64,000 bases of DNA, taken from the NCBI RefSeq assembly GCF_004359215.1, contig NC_090621.1, positions 1,645,045 through 1,709,044 on the forward strand, in the 5' to 3' direction. This document shows positions 45,015-55,755 of this stretch, one piece after another; the stretch's first letter is position 1, and the number at the start of each line of letters is the position of its first letter. The position numbers were made by a program, and so were the translations under genes. The notes below the pieces were generated by a model that searched no databases, was not told where the DNA came from, and saw nothing but the letters and a program-made list of their open reading frames with translations. This stretch comes from Bremia lactucae. Lineage: Eukaryota > Oomycota > Peronosporomycetes > Peronosporales > Peronosporaceae.

Positions 45015-47474
45015 ATGTCGCTCGAAGCTGTCGAGAACGAGCAGCAAGCGCGCTTGTACGGACGAGCACGAGCCAAAGAGATCTTCCAGCCCGTCCCGTG
45101 GAATCCTCTCAAACCCGTGCCCGACGACACGACGCAGCTCTACGAACACATTGACGCGACAGGCTATCGAATACGAGCTATAAAGCCCGTCCAAGCGACT
45201 TTGGCCGAAGTCGAAGCCATTCTCACGGCACCAACCTCACTTGGTGGCAAGGACGATACCATTCCTACACTTCTTGCCCAGCTCTTGCCAGGTTCCTACA
45301 TCTCCGGTGGCCGTATCGCGCGGTACCCCGTGCTCGAGCTTTCGACCACCGAACATGAGCATGTCGCCCTTCAATACGCGCGAATCAAGCCGTATGTCAC
45401 TAAACCACCCACACCTACCCCGCACGAGGCCATTCCACTTGTATCATTGGACAAATTTGTGCTGTTGAGCTACACCTTATCCACGCGGTTGCAACGATCG
45501 GACAAATCAAGTCTAGGCAACTCGCATCGATCGGCCAGTTCCGTACCATCACTCTTGCACTTGTACCGGCAAGTGCAAGTACCGAGTTTTGCTTCTCGTC
45601 GTCCAAATTTTCACCCTAAACGTCTTGCTAATTACGATTGGAGTATTACCTATATCATTCAAGAACGAGCAAGTGGGAATACTGTCGATCGACACGCGTT
45701 TGTGACGGTAGAAGTCGTCCTGGAGTGGATGTGGGGTCACGTGGTAGAGGTACAAACCCTCGATGACGCGTGTCTCCAGCGCCTTCGGTCCGATGCGTTA
45801 AGTCTCGTGCGGCTACAGCCTTTAATAGAAGCCTTCCGGCTGGCTCAACTCGCACTTAATGCGACCAGTACCGGTACGTTAAATTCGGTCAAAGAAAAAC
45901 GGTTATGTGACATGTGTCAGCGCAAAATCGGTCCATTTCGACGCAAAAAACAGTGCGAAACGTGTCGCAAATGGCTGTGTATCCATTGTGTTGGATCAAA
46001 GAGTTTTTCACGATTACGTCGCCACAAAAGCGTGTCGTGTGTGCGTTGTGTGGAAGAAGCACAGAATGGTTTAACGATTCAAACGAATGAAAGTGCGACC
46101 ATGAGTGTGTTTCAATTCCCTGCAGTCGAGTCGGTTGTGGTTTCGTCACGGGCACGAGACGCGAGTAAACGTAGTTCTTCGAGTCGGCTGTCGAATCGAA
46201 AAGAGATTGATTTGGGCTTGGATCCTGCGTTAGGAATCGTAGTGGCAACACACGAAAGGAGAGTATCGCAAGACAAGACCGAGTTGCGTTCAAGTGCGTC
46301 CATGCGTCACGAGCAACAACTTGAAAACGACATGGCAAGAACGACGTTGGAGACTTCTATCATTGCGCGAAATCGTGTACCCAAAAAGCTCATGGCTACA
46401 CATGATTGTACCCATTTGTGTGTGGAACTTGGAACGCCAAAGATGGATTACCAAGTTGAGTATATGGGTTCATGTGAGTACCCTAAAGCACCAGTCTTTC
46501 AATCCGAGACGGAAATGGCTCGGGCAAAGTATGTCGAAGGGACGGGATTGTATTTTGATGCACGATTATTACGACTGTTGCGTCACGATCCTGTATTAGA
46601 AGACTTGGCGTATCAAGTTGTATCGATTTCGTCTCAGTGGCATGGCTGTAGTATTAATCTCGTTGGAGCGTATGACGTCTATTGCCTCGTGAGTGCTTTT
46701 ATTGTTCCTGAATTGGACGTAGATGATGCGGATTTCTTGGAACTTGAAACATCGCCCGTCACATTTGACGATATCGTGCCTCGTGAAGAAAGTGTGAGTG
46801 CGTATGCCGTTTATCATCAAAGTACCTTCTTTGTGGCAGATTTGGCGAAAGACGTGCGCTTTCAAATGCATCCTTTCCACACCGAGTGTGGTGTCGTGTC
46901 TTTCTGTAGCTTTCCACTTTATTCGACACGAAATGACACGGAGGATTCGAGTGTGTATTGTGTAGCCACGTTGGATTTATGGAAACGAGATCCGTTGCTC
47001 GGATGTAGCCATGTATCAAGCGAGTGGATGGCTACTATTGAGACTCTTCGAATTACCATTAGTGCTCGAATTGAAGCCCTTGCGCGCGAATCGTATTCGT
47101 TTAAAAAACCTCGCGCTTGTGCGGCGTATTCGTTTGGATCGTCCAGTGACTCTATTGGAAGTACTCGACCAGCTGATTCCATGACGGATTTGTATGATAT
47201 TGATAGTGAATCGGTCGTTGATTGGCCCACGTCGGAATCAGGGGATCGATATCGACCACTAAAAACGCGTGGACTGGGTGGAAATGGCTCCTCCTGGAAA
47301 TACGATAGCGACAATGAAAGCTCGACCTCGAGTACTACGAGTTCTTGTAATCAAACGCCGCGGATATCGTCCCAGTGTTATACAGCGGCGGAAATGCATT
47401 CGACAATTGAATCGTTGCTACAAAAGGCGTCGAAAACGTCGCAGTATCTTAGCCAGACGGGGGTATCCATTTAG
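45015..47474 (+). CDS. START-like / FYVE-like zinc finger / GAF-like protein
   Basis: Single-exon 819-aa ORF. Residues ~35-280 look like the START-type lipid-binding domain found in many oomycete FYVE proteins (for example YDWSITYIIQERASG and FVTVEVVLEWMWGHVVEVQ). Residues 298-345 contain four CxxC pairs (CDMC, CETC, CIHC, CVRC), the spacing of a FYVE finger. The basic RR/KHHCR signature that binds PI3P is missing, and the sequence there is KKQCETCRKW. Residues ~487-690 resemble a GAF domain (YVEGTGLYFDARLLRLLRHD; STFFVADLAKDVRF). The C-terminal 110 residues are Ser-rich. A regulatory role at membranes is inferred. Oomycetes have large families of such proteins. Confidence 0.85.
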   Translation: MSLEAVENEQQARLYGRARAKEIFQPVPWNPLKPVPDDTTQLYEHIDATGYRIRAIKPVQATLAEVEAILTAPTSLGGKDDTIPTLLAQLLPGSYISGGRIARYPVLELSTTEHEHVALQYARIKPYVTKPPTPTPHEAIPLVSLDKFVLLSYTLSTRLQRSDKSSLGNSHRSASSVPSLLHLYRQVQVPSFASRRPNFHPKRLANYDWSITYIIQERASGNTVDRHAFVTVEVVLEWMWGHVVEVQTLDDACLQRLRSDALSLVRLQPLIEAFRLAQLALNATSTGTLNSVKEKRLCDMCQRKIGPFRRKKQCETCRKWLCIHCVGSKSFSRLRRHKSVSCVRCVEEAQNGLTIQTNESATMSVFQFPAVESVVVSSRARDASKRSSSSRLSNRKEIDLGLDPALGIVVATHERRVSQDKTELRSSASMRHEQQLENDMARTTLETSIIARNRVPKKLMATHDCTHLCVELGTPKMDYQVEYMGSCEYPKAPVFQSETEMARAKYVEGTGLYFDARLLRLLRHDPVLEDLAYQVVSISSQWHGCSINLVGAYDVYCLVSAFIVPELDVDDADFLELETSPVTFDDIVPREESVSAYAVYHQSTFFVADLAKDVRFQMHPFHTECGVVSFCSFPLYSTRNDTEDSSVYCVATLDLWKRDPLLGCSHVSSEWMATIETLRITISARIEALARESYSFKKPRACAAYSFGSSSDSIGSTRPADSMTDLYDIDSESVVDWPTSESGDRYRPLKTRGLGGNGSSWKYDSDNESSTSSTTSSCNQTPRISSQCYTAAEMHSTIESLLQKASKTSQYLSQTGVSI

Positions 47475-47786
47475 GGGAGCCATATTATTATTGTCGAAAT
47501 GCTTTCTTGACACTTTTTGTAACGTTATATTTTCTTTCGAGAAATCAAAGAATCGATATATTAAAAGAAAATAAAAACTCGTTCTTTTTCTGGAACAGAA
47601 AGTTAGTAGGATATCCAGTTTTAGAAAAAAACTTTGACACACGATTGCACCGTAAGGAATTTAAAATCACTTGAAAATAATTCTTTTCTATGTGGTGTAT
47701 GCTCACACAGCTTTCGATTATTTTCATGGAAATGGATCACATGTAATTATTTCATTCATTTTAAAAGGTTATTTAAAGTTTTGAAA

Positions 47787-50127
47787 ATGGACGTAAGGAA
47801 AGAGTGCCACAATGCGGAAGGCGAGGCACCAGCGGAAAAAGCAAGCTTTTCTGACATTGCCGAGTCAAAGACGCAGCTTGACGAGGTCGTGGATCTTGAC
47901 GAGGAAAACGATTATGAAGAAAAGAAAGACAAGAAAGACGTACACAATACCAATGAGAGTGAAGACGAAATGCAGTTTATCAGCAATGATGACACCAGTA
48001 TTGATAATCAAGACAACAAGAGCAATATCACAAAAGAGAATGACGTCATACAAAACAGCGTCTTGACTCGGAATCCATTGATTTCGAGCGGTCAATCAAG
48101 CGCCAATACGGACGCGGTAATGGCTGCTAATGGATACATCACCCCAGCCACTCTCGAGGCAGAGCTTCAGTGCATCATATGCCAGTATACAATGTTTAAG
48201 GTATGTTCACTACCACGACATTATTCATAAAAATAAGGCTACATTAAGTCGTGTTTTGTTTTGTAGCCAATATCAGCGATTTGTGGCCACTCGTTCTGGT
48301 AATGTAGCCATGACCGTACCAACAAAGGTTATCATTCTGACACTAATTTTTGCAGCCGTGTGTGTCTTCTAAACTCAATCTTATCGCGTCCAATGGAAGA
48401 GATGCAGTGTCCAATCTGTCGGTGTGATATCATGGCGCAGTTTTCTCCAAATGGATCCGTAACGTCATTTTTTTCGATCAATGTCACGTTATGGAATCTT
48501 GTCCAAGTAAGCACCAAATGGTAATTAAAACGAAACTACTTTTGTTTACGATCGTGAAATGATTGTAGCTCCTGATTCCCTCCATGGCTGCTCGTATTTC
48601 AACACATCAGATAACAGAGGAAGACGCATTTCAACAGCAAGTCGACCACTTTAAGGCCCAATGGAGTATCGTTGTGCTCGAAAAAAGTGCTGCACAATAT
48701 CACCGAGACAACGACGACACGACGCGATTGATGCACGACGAGTTTCCTGTATTAAAAACCGACGAAACGCAAGATGGCCATTTGCACGTCTCTCGAACTA
48801 TTGTGCTGGATACGACCGATGAGAACGAAGATGGCTACATTCATATGCGTGTTGGACTTGCCATTGTCGATTTTCCAAACGTTTTTAAAGTGTGTACCGA
48901 ACACCAAATGTGCTCAATAAATGTCCTGAAGATGGAAGAGGATGAAGAAATGGCCGATGGTATGCCCTTTTTTATGAACGAAGACGGTGATGACGATGTC
49001 TTGGTCTGTAGCTCGTACTTTAATGAACTCTGTCTAAGTGTCTGGGATGAAGCAGTACGTGACTTGTCAAAAAAGCAACCAAGTTCTTGTTTGGTGTCTG
49101 ACACACCATGGTGTAGGAAACTTGTGTACTCACACGAACTCGGGGAGCTCAATGTGGTGTCGTAACCTTTCCAGGCTTGCGTCTCGACGTACCCGAAGGT
49201 ACGTAACCGTACTTTCGTCCGTTATGAAATGCGCTTTCTCATTATTGGGGCTCGTTAGGTATCTATACTTTCCGCTTTTGCGACAATCTCTATGGCCTAA
49301 AGCTGAGCATCACGACGCAATTGCGTGATCCTTATGACGTCACGAGTAACTTTATCCACGATGCAGTACCTTCGCATCGCCACGGGTATCGATCGAGTGA
49401 CAGTGACGACGACGACGACGACGACAATGCGTCCGATGATTCGTTTATAGTGAACGATTTATCGGAATCCGAGCATCCAATTGGTCAATTTTCCGACGAC
49501 GACAATGCGTCCGATGATTCGATTATAGTGAACGATTTATCGGAATCCGAGCATCCAATTGGTCAATTTTCCGACGACGAGAATGATGGTCAATGGCACA
49601 GTCATTGTGACAACGAGCAGCCACGCCAGCGACAGCTAGAGCGATCAGAACGCGAGGCACAAACAGTAGACGAGTGTAAGCATTCAAGTGATGAGGAAGG
49701 CGCACGAATGCGTGTGGACGATGGATTTGACGAGCGCGAGGACGTGGAGATCCGACGTCCATGTCGTCGGAATGTGCGCGTTCTGGACGATTCGATGGGG
49801 TTTTCGGATCGTGACAGTGAGGAGGATGTTGGCAGTCGAAAGACAATTCGAGCGATTGAGGATGATTCAAACGACGAAGGTCCTTCGAGTTGGCGAGGAG
49901 GGACGACTCGTATTGTCGATAGCGACAACGAAGTGTGTGAAGAGATTGGAAGGAATGCTATCGAGGGTGTGAATGAAGACGAGATGGAAAAGGCTGTTGG
50001 TTCTGAAGAGTCGCAGCTTTGGTGTGAAGAGGATGGAGCGAGACCACGGAAACGAGTTTGTCCGCCGATGCGGCTTGTTGAAGGCGAGAGTGAAGAAGAG
50101 AATGACTCGAGAGGGGGAAGATTATAA
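47787..50127 (+). CDS. RING E3 ligase with SUMO-interaction-like motifs (STUbL-like), six exons
   Basis: Exons 47787-48200, 48267-48298, 48356-48506, 48569-49112, 49175-49198 and 49259-50127 give 677 aa. The introns are 66, 57, 62, 62 and 60 bp, all GT-AG with phases in register. A C3HC4 RING at ~129-171 (CIIC, CGHSFCRVC, CPIC) is split by two introns. An acidic VVDLDEE at 34-40 matches the classic SIM. Two 26-aa repeats near 440-495 each carry another SIM-like core beside Asp/Ser runs (DDSFIVNDLSESE, DDSIIVNDLSESE). The tail is acidic with basic patches, suggesting a nuclear protein. The start is the first in-frame ATG. If intron 4 were not spliced, the ORF would end at 49165 with 397 aa. 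SUMO-targeted ligase function is inferred. Confidence 0.8.
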
Positions 50128-50415
50128 TTGATGAGAGTCGTGGTCTTTTTGCATTTTTGATGGCACGGAAAAAGTATTTATTTTGAAAGGGTCGAAAATG
50201 ATCCAATCAGAGCATTGGAAAAAGAATAGCGACTTGACGTTTGTATTCTGTTTTCGTTTTGCATTGTTTTTTTGTTTGTTTGCAATCATATGAGGACACG
50301 ACGTAATTCCGACAGGCGAAAACTCAGTCGCAGACTTGCGCTCAAGTGAATGGCCTGCGTTCGCGCGTAGAGCCTCGTGACTTGTTTGGACAAAGTGCTT
50401 CTCACAGCTAAAGAG

Positions 50416-50833
50416 ATGACAACGAGACAAGATGCTACATTTGCCCAAGGCATGTTTGTGACGCTTTGGCCCAAGGTTGAGCGCTGTCACAATTATGTCG
50501 CAATTTTACTCGCTGCGCAAGAGAAGCTACAAAGTACCGTGGACGGACTTATTGCCTGTAAGAGTGAATGTGTTGTATACTATAATATTTGCAAGTGTGA
50601 AGACTTTATTCATTGCAGGTCTCCAAGAGGCGAATCAAGCCGAGAACAGCTCGCTTGTAAGCTACGCGGATCGACTGCGCTATTTCCCCGATCGGATTGA
50701 GCAGCTCCAGAAAAAGTTGGTGCGGATTCATAATCGGCTCGTGGCTATTAAGGAGTCGCAATCATCTCGCTTGTCGCCCTCGACTAAGTTTACGCGCGAT
50801 GAAGTGGCGGTCAACGATTCCCCTTTATTTTAA
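50416..50833 (+). CDS. Small coiled-coil protein, BLOC-1/BORC-subunit-like
   Basis: Two exons, 50416-50557 and 50619-50833, with a 61-bp GT-AG intron that splits a Cys codon, give 118 aa. The middle has heptad-like helices (VAILLAAQEKLQSTVDGLIA and FPDRIEQLQKKLVRIHNRLV), followed by a polar tail. Size and helical pattern resemble small subunits of the BLOC-1/BORC complexes of endolysosomal positioning (SNAPIN or KXD1 type), but I cannot assign one. Another small tethering or kinetochore subunit is possible. Confidence 0.65.
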
Positions 50834-50921
50834 ACCGACAGGTTTTTTTTTAACTGCATCGAAATAAAAACGTAATATTTTGGCATTTTTCTACATTCTG
50901 AAGTAACAAAGAGGTTTAATG

Positions 50922-51395
50922 TTACTGCATTTTCCTTGCGTCTGTCTGCTGAGCTTTTTTCTGCAACTTTAGCGTCGTGTCGGAAGTCCACGAGCTAAAA
51001 CCAATTCAATTATAAAAAAGGTAGACATGTGCTAGGATCCCATATTTTGCTTCGTACCTGCGATCTTCCGTTGATATATTTGGTCGACGTAGCTGCGGCG
51101 GTGCAAATGGCGCGGTCTGAAGCGTGCGAGCAACTTTTCCAGACTCAGTCCTGGCGATTTTAGTTGCTGGTCTTGATATGTGATCATACTTACGCTTGGA
51201 TGTCGGTACCACATGAGACGTCAATAAGCTGCTTGTTTCGCTTGCAAAGAGCTCTTCTGCTGATGGCAGCAGCTGCTTTGTAGTGGAATCTGCTCCACTG
51301 GACGATATGAAATTGTCTGAAGTTGCTATAGACGCATATTCACCCTCTGAAGAGGAGGAGGACGCATATTCGTCGCCGAGTAGAAACGACGCCAT
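50922..51395 (-). CDS. C1orf52/UPF0690-like small protein
   Basis: Two exons on the minus strand, 51395-51058 and 50994-50922, with a 63-bp intron, give 136 aa. Ser/Glu-rich N-terminus (MASFLLGDEYASSSSSEGEY), a basic centre (SKRKYDHISRP), and a C-terminal PPQLRRPNISTEDRSSW that resembles the RRPNxxTED-S-W ending of the C1orf52/UPF0690 family, whose function is unclear. Without splicing the frame would run on for 13 unrelated residues. It shares a 171-bp divergent promoter with SF3B6. Confidence 0.65.
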
Positions 51396-51566
51396 TGCCC
51401 CGATACGACAACTTCTAAATATTCTTCTTACGGAATTTACTTATTTTCTTAATTATCCGGTTACGTAACAGCGCTCTGCAGTTATTTTGTTAGCTCAAAC
51501 GTCAGCTTTAGCAATGCTTTTATGTGGCCCCCATTACTAATTTAAATTTTTGTTTCTAAAGTCTCC
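51396..51566. promoter_or_regulatory. 171-bp bidirectional promoter
   Basis: Separates two divergent ATGs (51395 minus, 51567 plus) with no ORF between. The tract is AT-rich in the middle. No certain TATA or initiator element is identified. Confidence 0.6.
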
Positions 51567-51993
51567 ATGGCAACCCAAGTTCGTCGAAGCAATGTACGTA
51601 ATCTGCGGCAAGAAACACTCGTTCCCCGCGTCTCAGAGCTTTTTACGATAGGCTCGGCTTCCTCCAGAGGTAAATCGTGTCCTGTATGTGCGAAATTTGC
51701 CGTTCAAAATCTCGTCCGAAGAGTTATATGACATTTTTGGCAAGTACGGGGCCATTCGACAAATCCGCTTAGGGGTCAACAACGACACTCGTGGCACAGC
51801 GTTCGTAGTATATGAAGACATTTACGACGCGAAGAATGCGGTGGATCACCTGTCGGGATTTAACGTGTGCGGCCGGTACCTCATCGTTCTCTATTACCAG
51901 GCTAACAAGATGCAGCAGCGCAAGACGACTGTGGACATTAACAAGCAAAAGCAAGAGCTACAGGATTTAAAAGACAAATATGGCGTCGAGTAA
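51567..51993 (+). CDS. SF3B6: Splicing factor 3B subunit 6 (p14, branch-point binding)
   Basis: Exons 51567-51593 and 51652-51993 with a 58-bp intron give 122 aa. The acceptor that starts exon 2 with [18 protein letters not shown] is preferred, because this stretch is a hallmark of p14. A single RRM follows with RNP motifs ([18 protein letters not shown]) and the diagnostic [20 protein letters not shown]. The protein is part of the SF3b complex in U2 snRNP and contacts the branch adenosine and SF3B1. Length equals that of the family (~125 aa). Confidence 0.95.
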
Positions 51994-52039
51994 CATAATA
52001 CAAAACCGTTGAAATCCTTTCTTTTATTTCTTTCGTATT

Positions 52040-52259
52040 TTATTTACCGAGGAAACGCGATTGAAGCCAATTTAAACTTATGATTAACTTTGTGATTCGA
52101 CGGCTCCATAAATCAATCTGTTTTTTTTTAACCAAGTCGATATGAACGAATCGCTTTATGTTGCATGAGGGAACTCGCAGACGATATGCATTTGGTCGTT
52201 GGGCAAGCCATTTGAACATTAAATAGTCCATAGGGATACCGCGTGCAAGGGGACGTGGT
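52040..52259 (-). CDS. Possible terminal exon or small ORF, unknown
   Basis: Open from an AG-ended acceptor-like site at 52260 through RPLARGIPMDYLMFKWLAQR and DLVKKKQIDLWSRRITKLII to a stop at 52040. An ATG lies at 52231. It reads like a real protein end but I found no convincing upstream exon, since the neighbouring gene's last exon ends at 52323. It is convergent with SF3B6. Confidence 0.3.
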
Positions 52260-52322
52260 CTTAGAGCAAGTTTTTTTTTGTATTTACAATGCCCTTCTCA
52301 ATTTATTTAAAGTGTCAACTCT

Positions 52323-52986
52323 TTAAACATCACATTTGGAAAAGTCGAAAATCTCATTTTTCGAACCAGCCGACAACAGATGCAGATAATGCAATGCGTC
52401 CGCAGATCGTATCAAAAAACTGTCGATGGCAAATAAGATGTCGTGCTTTAGATTCAACAGTGCTCGTAAGGATACAAGTTCCAAGCATGTGGATACCAGA
52501 AGAGCTTTAATTTAATACCTACAAGCTCACATATTCCATCGGCGCAGACGATGGAAGCCAACATCGCGGTGGCCCTTCCGTAATCTCTATACCGCTTTGC
52601 CAAGCGCAAAATCACATGCTTTAACAGCTCGAGCAGAACCCTGATTGTCATATATAAAAATTGACATCAAGATTGTAAATCATCTTTAATAAGTATCAAC
52701 TGCAGCCCCTGAAATGTGTCCAATGCTCGTTGTCAGCATCCGCTGTGGTTGCATAATGAAGATCACTATCAACGCAGTCTTACTTGGAATACTCATCTTG
52801 GCAAAGAACATGGAACCTTTGATGCACTCGTTTGAACGACTCCGTTCGATGAACGACACGCGCAGCTGACCTTGTTAGCCCAATTGCATCCTTTAATGCA
52901 CGTCGCCAGAATTTCTCGTAGTTTGTTGCAAGCGGAAGCTGATTACAGAGATCTAGCATCTTAAATGTGTATATAGTAATGGACAT
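52323..52986 (-). CDS. Small helical protein, three exons, unknown function
   Basis: Exons 52986-52784, 52640-52523 and 52445-52323, with introns of 143 and 77 bp, keep one frame and give 147 aa. Readable segments are KFWRRALKDAIGLTRSAARV, VLLELLKHVILRLAKRYRDY and ILFAIDSFLIRSADALHYLH. All look like amphipathic helices. The model rests on frame and GT-AG sites only. I recognise no family. An earlier or later start is possible (Met1 or Met10). Confidence 0.5.
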
Positions 52987-53372
52987 TTATCTGGTCTCAT
53001 TCCATGAAGTGTCCTTGTTTGATCGATAAAATATACCCCTCGTTAAATTTGTTTAACATAACAGACGTCGTTAGATGAGGTACGTCGTCGATAAAAAATC
53101 TACACCGAAGTCCTACATTGCAATTCTAGAAAACTTCATTCGCTTGTTTAAATTGTCTATTTGTTGAAACTCAATTGCTTTTCTAGATTCGCCTGTTTTG
53201 ATACGAATTCTATATTTTTAGACAATTATCGATTCTGATCAGGTCGATGACTCGGTGAATATCCTTAAGAGAAGACTTACAACTAAAGACACGCTCGATG
53301 CACTAAATACTCTTCTATATTAAATAGATTAATACGCTGCCATAAAATTTTATCTATGTTTTGCCATAGCCG
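52987..53372. other. No gene recognised
   Basis: AT-rich spacer between gene island 2 and the RNase H-chromodomain remnant. No motif seen. Confidence 0.4.
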
Positions 53373-53900
53373 TTGCAAGATCTACTTTTAATAAAGTATG
53401 GTCTTGTCAAGTTTCGTGTGCACCTATTGGGCACCGAACCATTTGTGGTTTATACGGATCACGCATCACTGCGGACCGCAATAAACTCACCGCACCTCTC
53501 GCCTAGAATGGCAAGATGGCTCACATTCTTCTCTGGATTTAATTTCAAAGTTGAATACAAGCCGGGTAAGTCAAATGTCTTGGCTGACGCTTTATCGCGC
53601 AGACCAGACTTCGAGGTTATACACCAGGAAAGTGTGTCTAGTGCGAAAGCACAATTTCAGCCGGGTCGCCACTACTATCGGGCGCCACCTGCAATGATGG
53701 ATGCGGGTGGGAATCAACGCTTCCTTGTTGGAAACTGGCTTGCCCACCGCTCCGTGGGGCGAGGGTATCCGATCCTCGTCCAATGGAAAGGTTATTCGAA
53801 GAGTTTTGACTCTTGGGAACCGATCGATACCCTACGTATTGATGTGCCCGGCTTGGTGGCTGTCTATGAAAAGGAGCACCAGCTTAAACCACTTCGATAG
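53373..53900 (+). pseudogene. RNase H end fused in frame to a chromodomain (integrase deleted)
   Basis: A 175-codon open frame. The first ~75 residues are the last part of a Gypsy RNase H (VVYTDHASLRTAI; VEYKPGKSNVLADALSRRPD). From about residue 115 a chromodomain follows (NQRFLVGNWLAHRS, PILVQWKGYSKSFDSWEPID). The whole integrase between them is missing, without loss of frame. There is no ATG at the 5' end; the first in-frame Met is in RMARW. It is probably a deletion remnant of a retroelement pol. Confidence 0.75.
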
Positions 53901-54156
53901 TCTCAAATGGACTAGCTGAAGTAGCGTTGTGAGAAGAAACAGGGGGTACAGTACCACCCATGATTTCTTTCACACGCAAACGAGCGAAATTAATTCGCTG
54001 CGACCGCTGTTTCATCGCATCGGAATGCGCATGAATGCGGCGCAGGAATTTCCGCATCGTATTGGTCCGGCGTTTCATTTGAATGCAACACGGCTGGGAT
54101 CGGGAAAATACGCCCAAGCGATGTCCCCTGAGCCTTCCATGATTTAAAAAAGCCAA
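53884..54156 (-). pseudogene. Possible antisense ORF opposite the chromodomain end
   Basis: A basic open frame on the minus strand (KRRTNTMRKFLRRIHAHSDA, RINFARLRVKEIMGG) whose stop lies at 53884, overlapping the chromodomain frame end by 17 bp. It has no clear ATG at its 5' end. Its position echoes the antisense accessory genes of families D and B but it is too short to prove that. Confidence 0.25.
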
Positions 54157-54394
54157 AATAATTATGTGCGTCTACAAGAGCGCGCTCTAGGATTTAGCCC
54201 GTTCCAGCGTACATGAATGATAATGATCTATAAGCTATGAACGCAATGATGATAGCTTTGTTGAAAATAGTGGTCGCTCTGGCATGATTTTAAGCAAGCC
54301 CAAAACATTAAATATATGTCGGATAATATCAAGGCTCGCACTATTGTCGAAAATCATAACTAACGTGATGTTGAAATATCACATAGTGACATGT

Positions 54395-54600
54395 TGTAGC
54401 GGAGCTACCTCGCACCTAAAGTTAGAGGAAGACTTTTAGACTCAGAAAGTCTCTTAGTTCTATAGCACTAATGGGTTTAACAACTCACGGAGTCGTGCAA
54501 GCTAGACTCAGAAAGTCTCTTAGTTCTATAGCACTAATGGGTTTAACAACTCACGGAGTCGTGCAAGCTAACAAAGCTTAATGATTCCTAGCTCAAGGAT
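54395..54600 (-). repeat. Family B LTR fragment with 66-bp internal duplication
   Basis: Matches 14737-15060, beginning TGTAGCGGAGCTACCTCGC. The segment 54437-54502 is repeated exactly at 54503-54568. It ends near 54600 after AGAACCAAGTG. Confidence 0.8.
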
Positions 54601-55755
54601 TTCTTAGAACCAAGTGAAGTCTGTCACATCTTTGTTTAGCTACTTATCCATTGATCCTACTTCTGAAGTAATGAATTCGACAATGCATCCCTTTGAGCTA
54701 AGTGCTATCTTCTGTTTGAAAAGCGTATTTTCAAGAGCAGTAAAAGCACAATAAGATCAACTGATTCTTCCGAGATCACAACAAAGCAGCAGACGATTGT
54801 AATATGCTCCCGCCTGGACCTATTGTAAGAAGAATTAACGAGGAAACTTCCTAGTCAGTCTCAGCATTATGAAGTATAGTTGCTATGGGTCTGATTAGAA
54901 AAAAAAGATCAAGGTCTCTCTGCCAAGGGATTCGGCAAAATCGAGGTTGCAACAGTGAATTGTTGAATATATAGGAGTTCAGTCCGGTTGACAAGGAGCA
55001 TATCACTCTTTCAGGTACCGATAGGTCATTCGCGATCAATTACTTCGCGGTCAGCTTGACAAGTTCAATGCACGAATCGCAAACTTTGCGCGAGCAACAG
55101 CAACGGGACCTTCGTCACCAATTATTTGCATAGATCACAAGAGAGTCTTACTTTTCCGTTATGTTGACGATTTCGCATAGATCACAAGAGAGTCTTACTT
55201 TTCCATTATGTTGACGATTTCGGCGTCCTTTACGGAAGGTAGAGTTTTTTCTTAAGAGGTTCGGTGGGCACTCATACCAACTCGAATCGAAGGAAAAGCT
55301 CGCGCTTCCCAATTTTAAAGGATGGAAGACGCCGGTACACACAAGGCGTAACTCTCACTCCGGCGCTAACCAAATCAGTGACGCGTCGTATTATTCTTCA
55401 TCCGAAATGTTAAAAACACAAGGGCTGTACAATAGTGAGTCTGAATACGGAAATGACTTGGCAACTGACTCCGACAGTTGTTTAATTGCTTCAATACCTT
55501 TGACAAACCACAATGTGCTTGGGAAGCAGCAATCGCAAGTGTCGAACAACAAATGGCATGTATACGCCTGAATGCGGATCGTGTGCTTGTCAAAAAATGT
55601 TGCAGCATGTTTTCCCACTTGAAATTGAAGGGACTTAAGAACGCTCGGCAATGGAAGTCTCGCTTCGCTATTTAGAGAGCGACTGCTAGCTTCTGCAATA
55701 CGAAGACGATGACCCCGTGAATGGGGACACTTGTAGACTAGCGGCCTTGTAATTT
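54601..55755. other. Degenerate DNA, possible retroelement trace, 47-bp tandem repeat
   Basis: A 47-bp unit is tandemly repeated at 55128-55174 and 55175-55221 with one visible difference. One frame across it reads VLLFRYVDDF, which resembles the YVDD box of a Ty1/Copia RT, but the surrounding frames are broken and I cannot confirm it. The short ORFs at 55375-55680 have no recognised family. Confidence 0.35.

Noticed and set aside
48569..49165. RING gene ending at the stop at 49165
   Set aside because: GT-AG introns of 62 and 60 bp restore a single frame into the acidic 3' ORF, which has no ATG of its own at its start. The shorter form remains possible.
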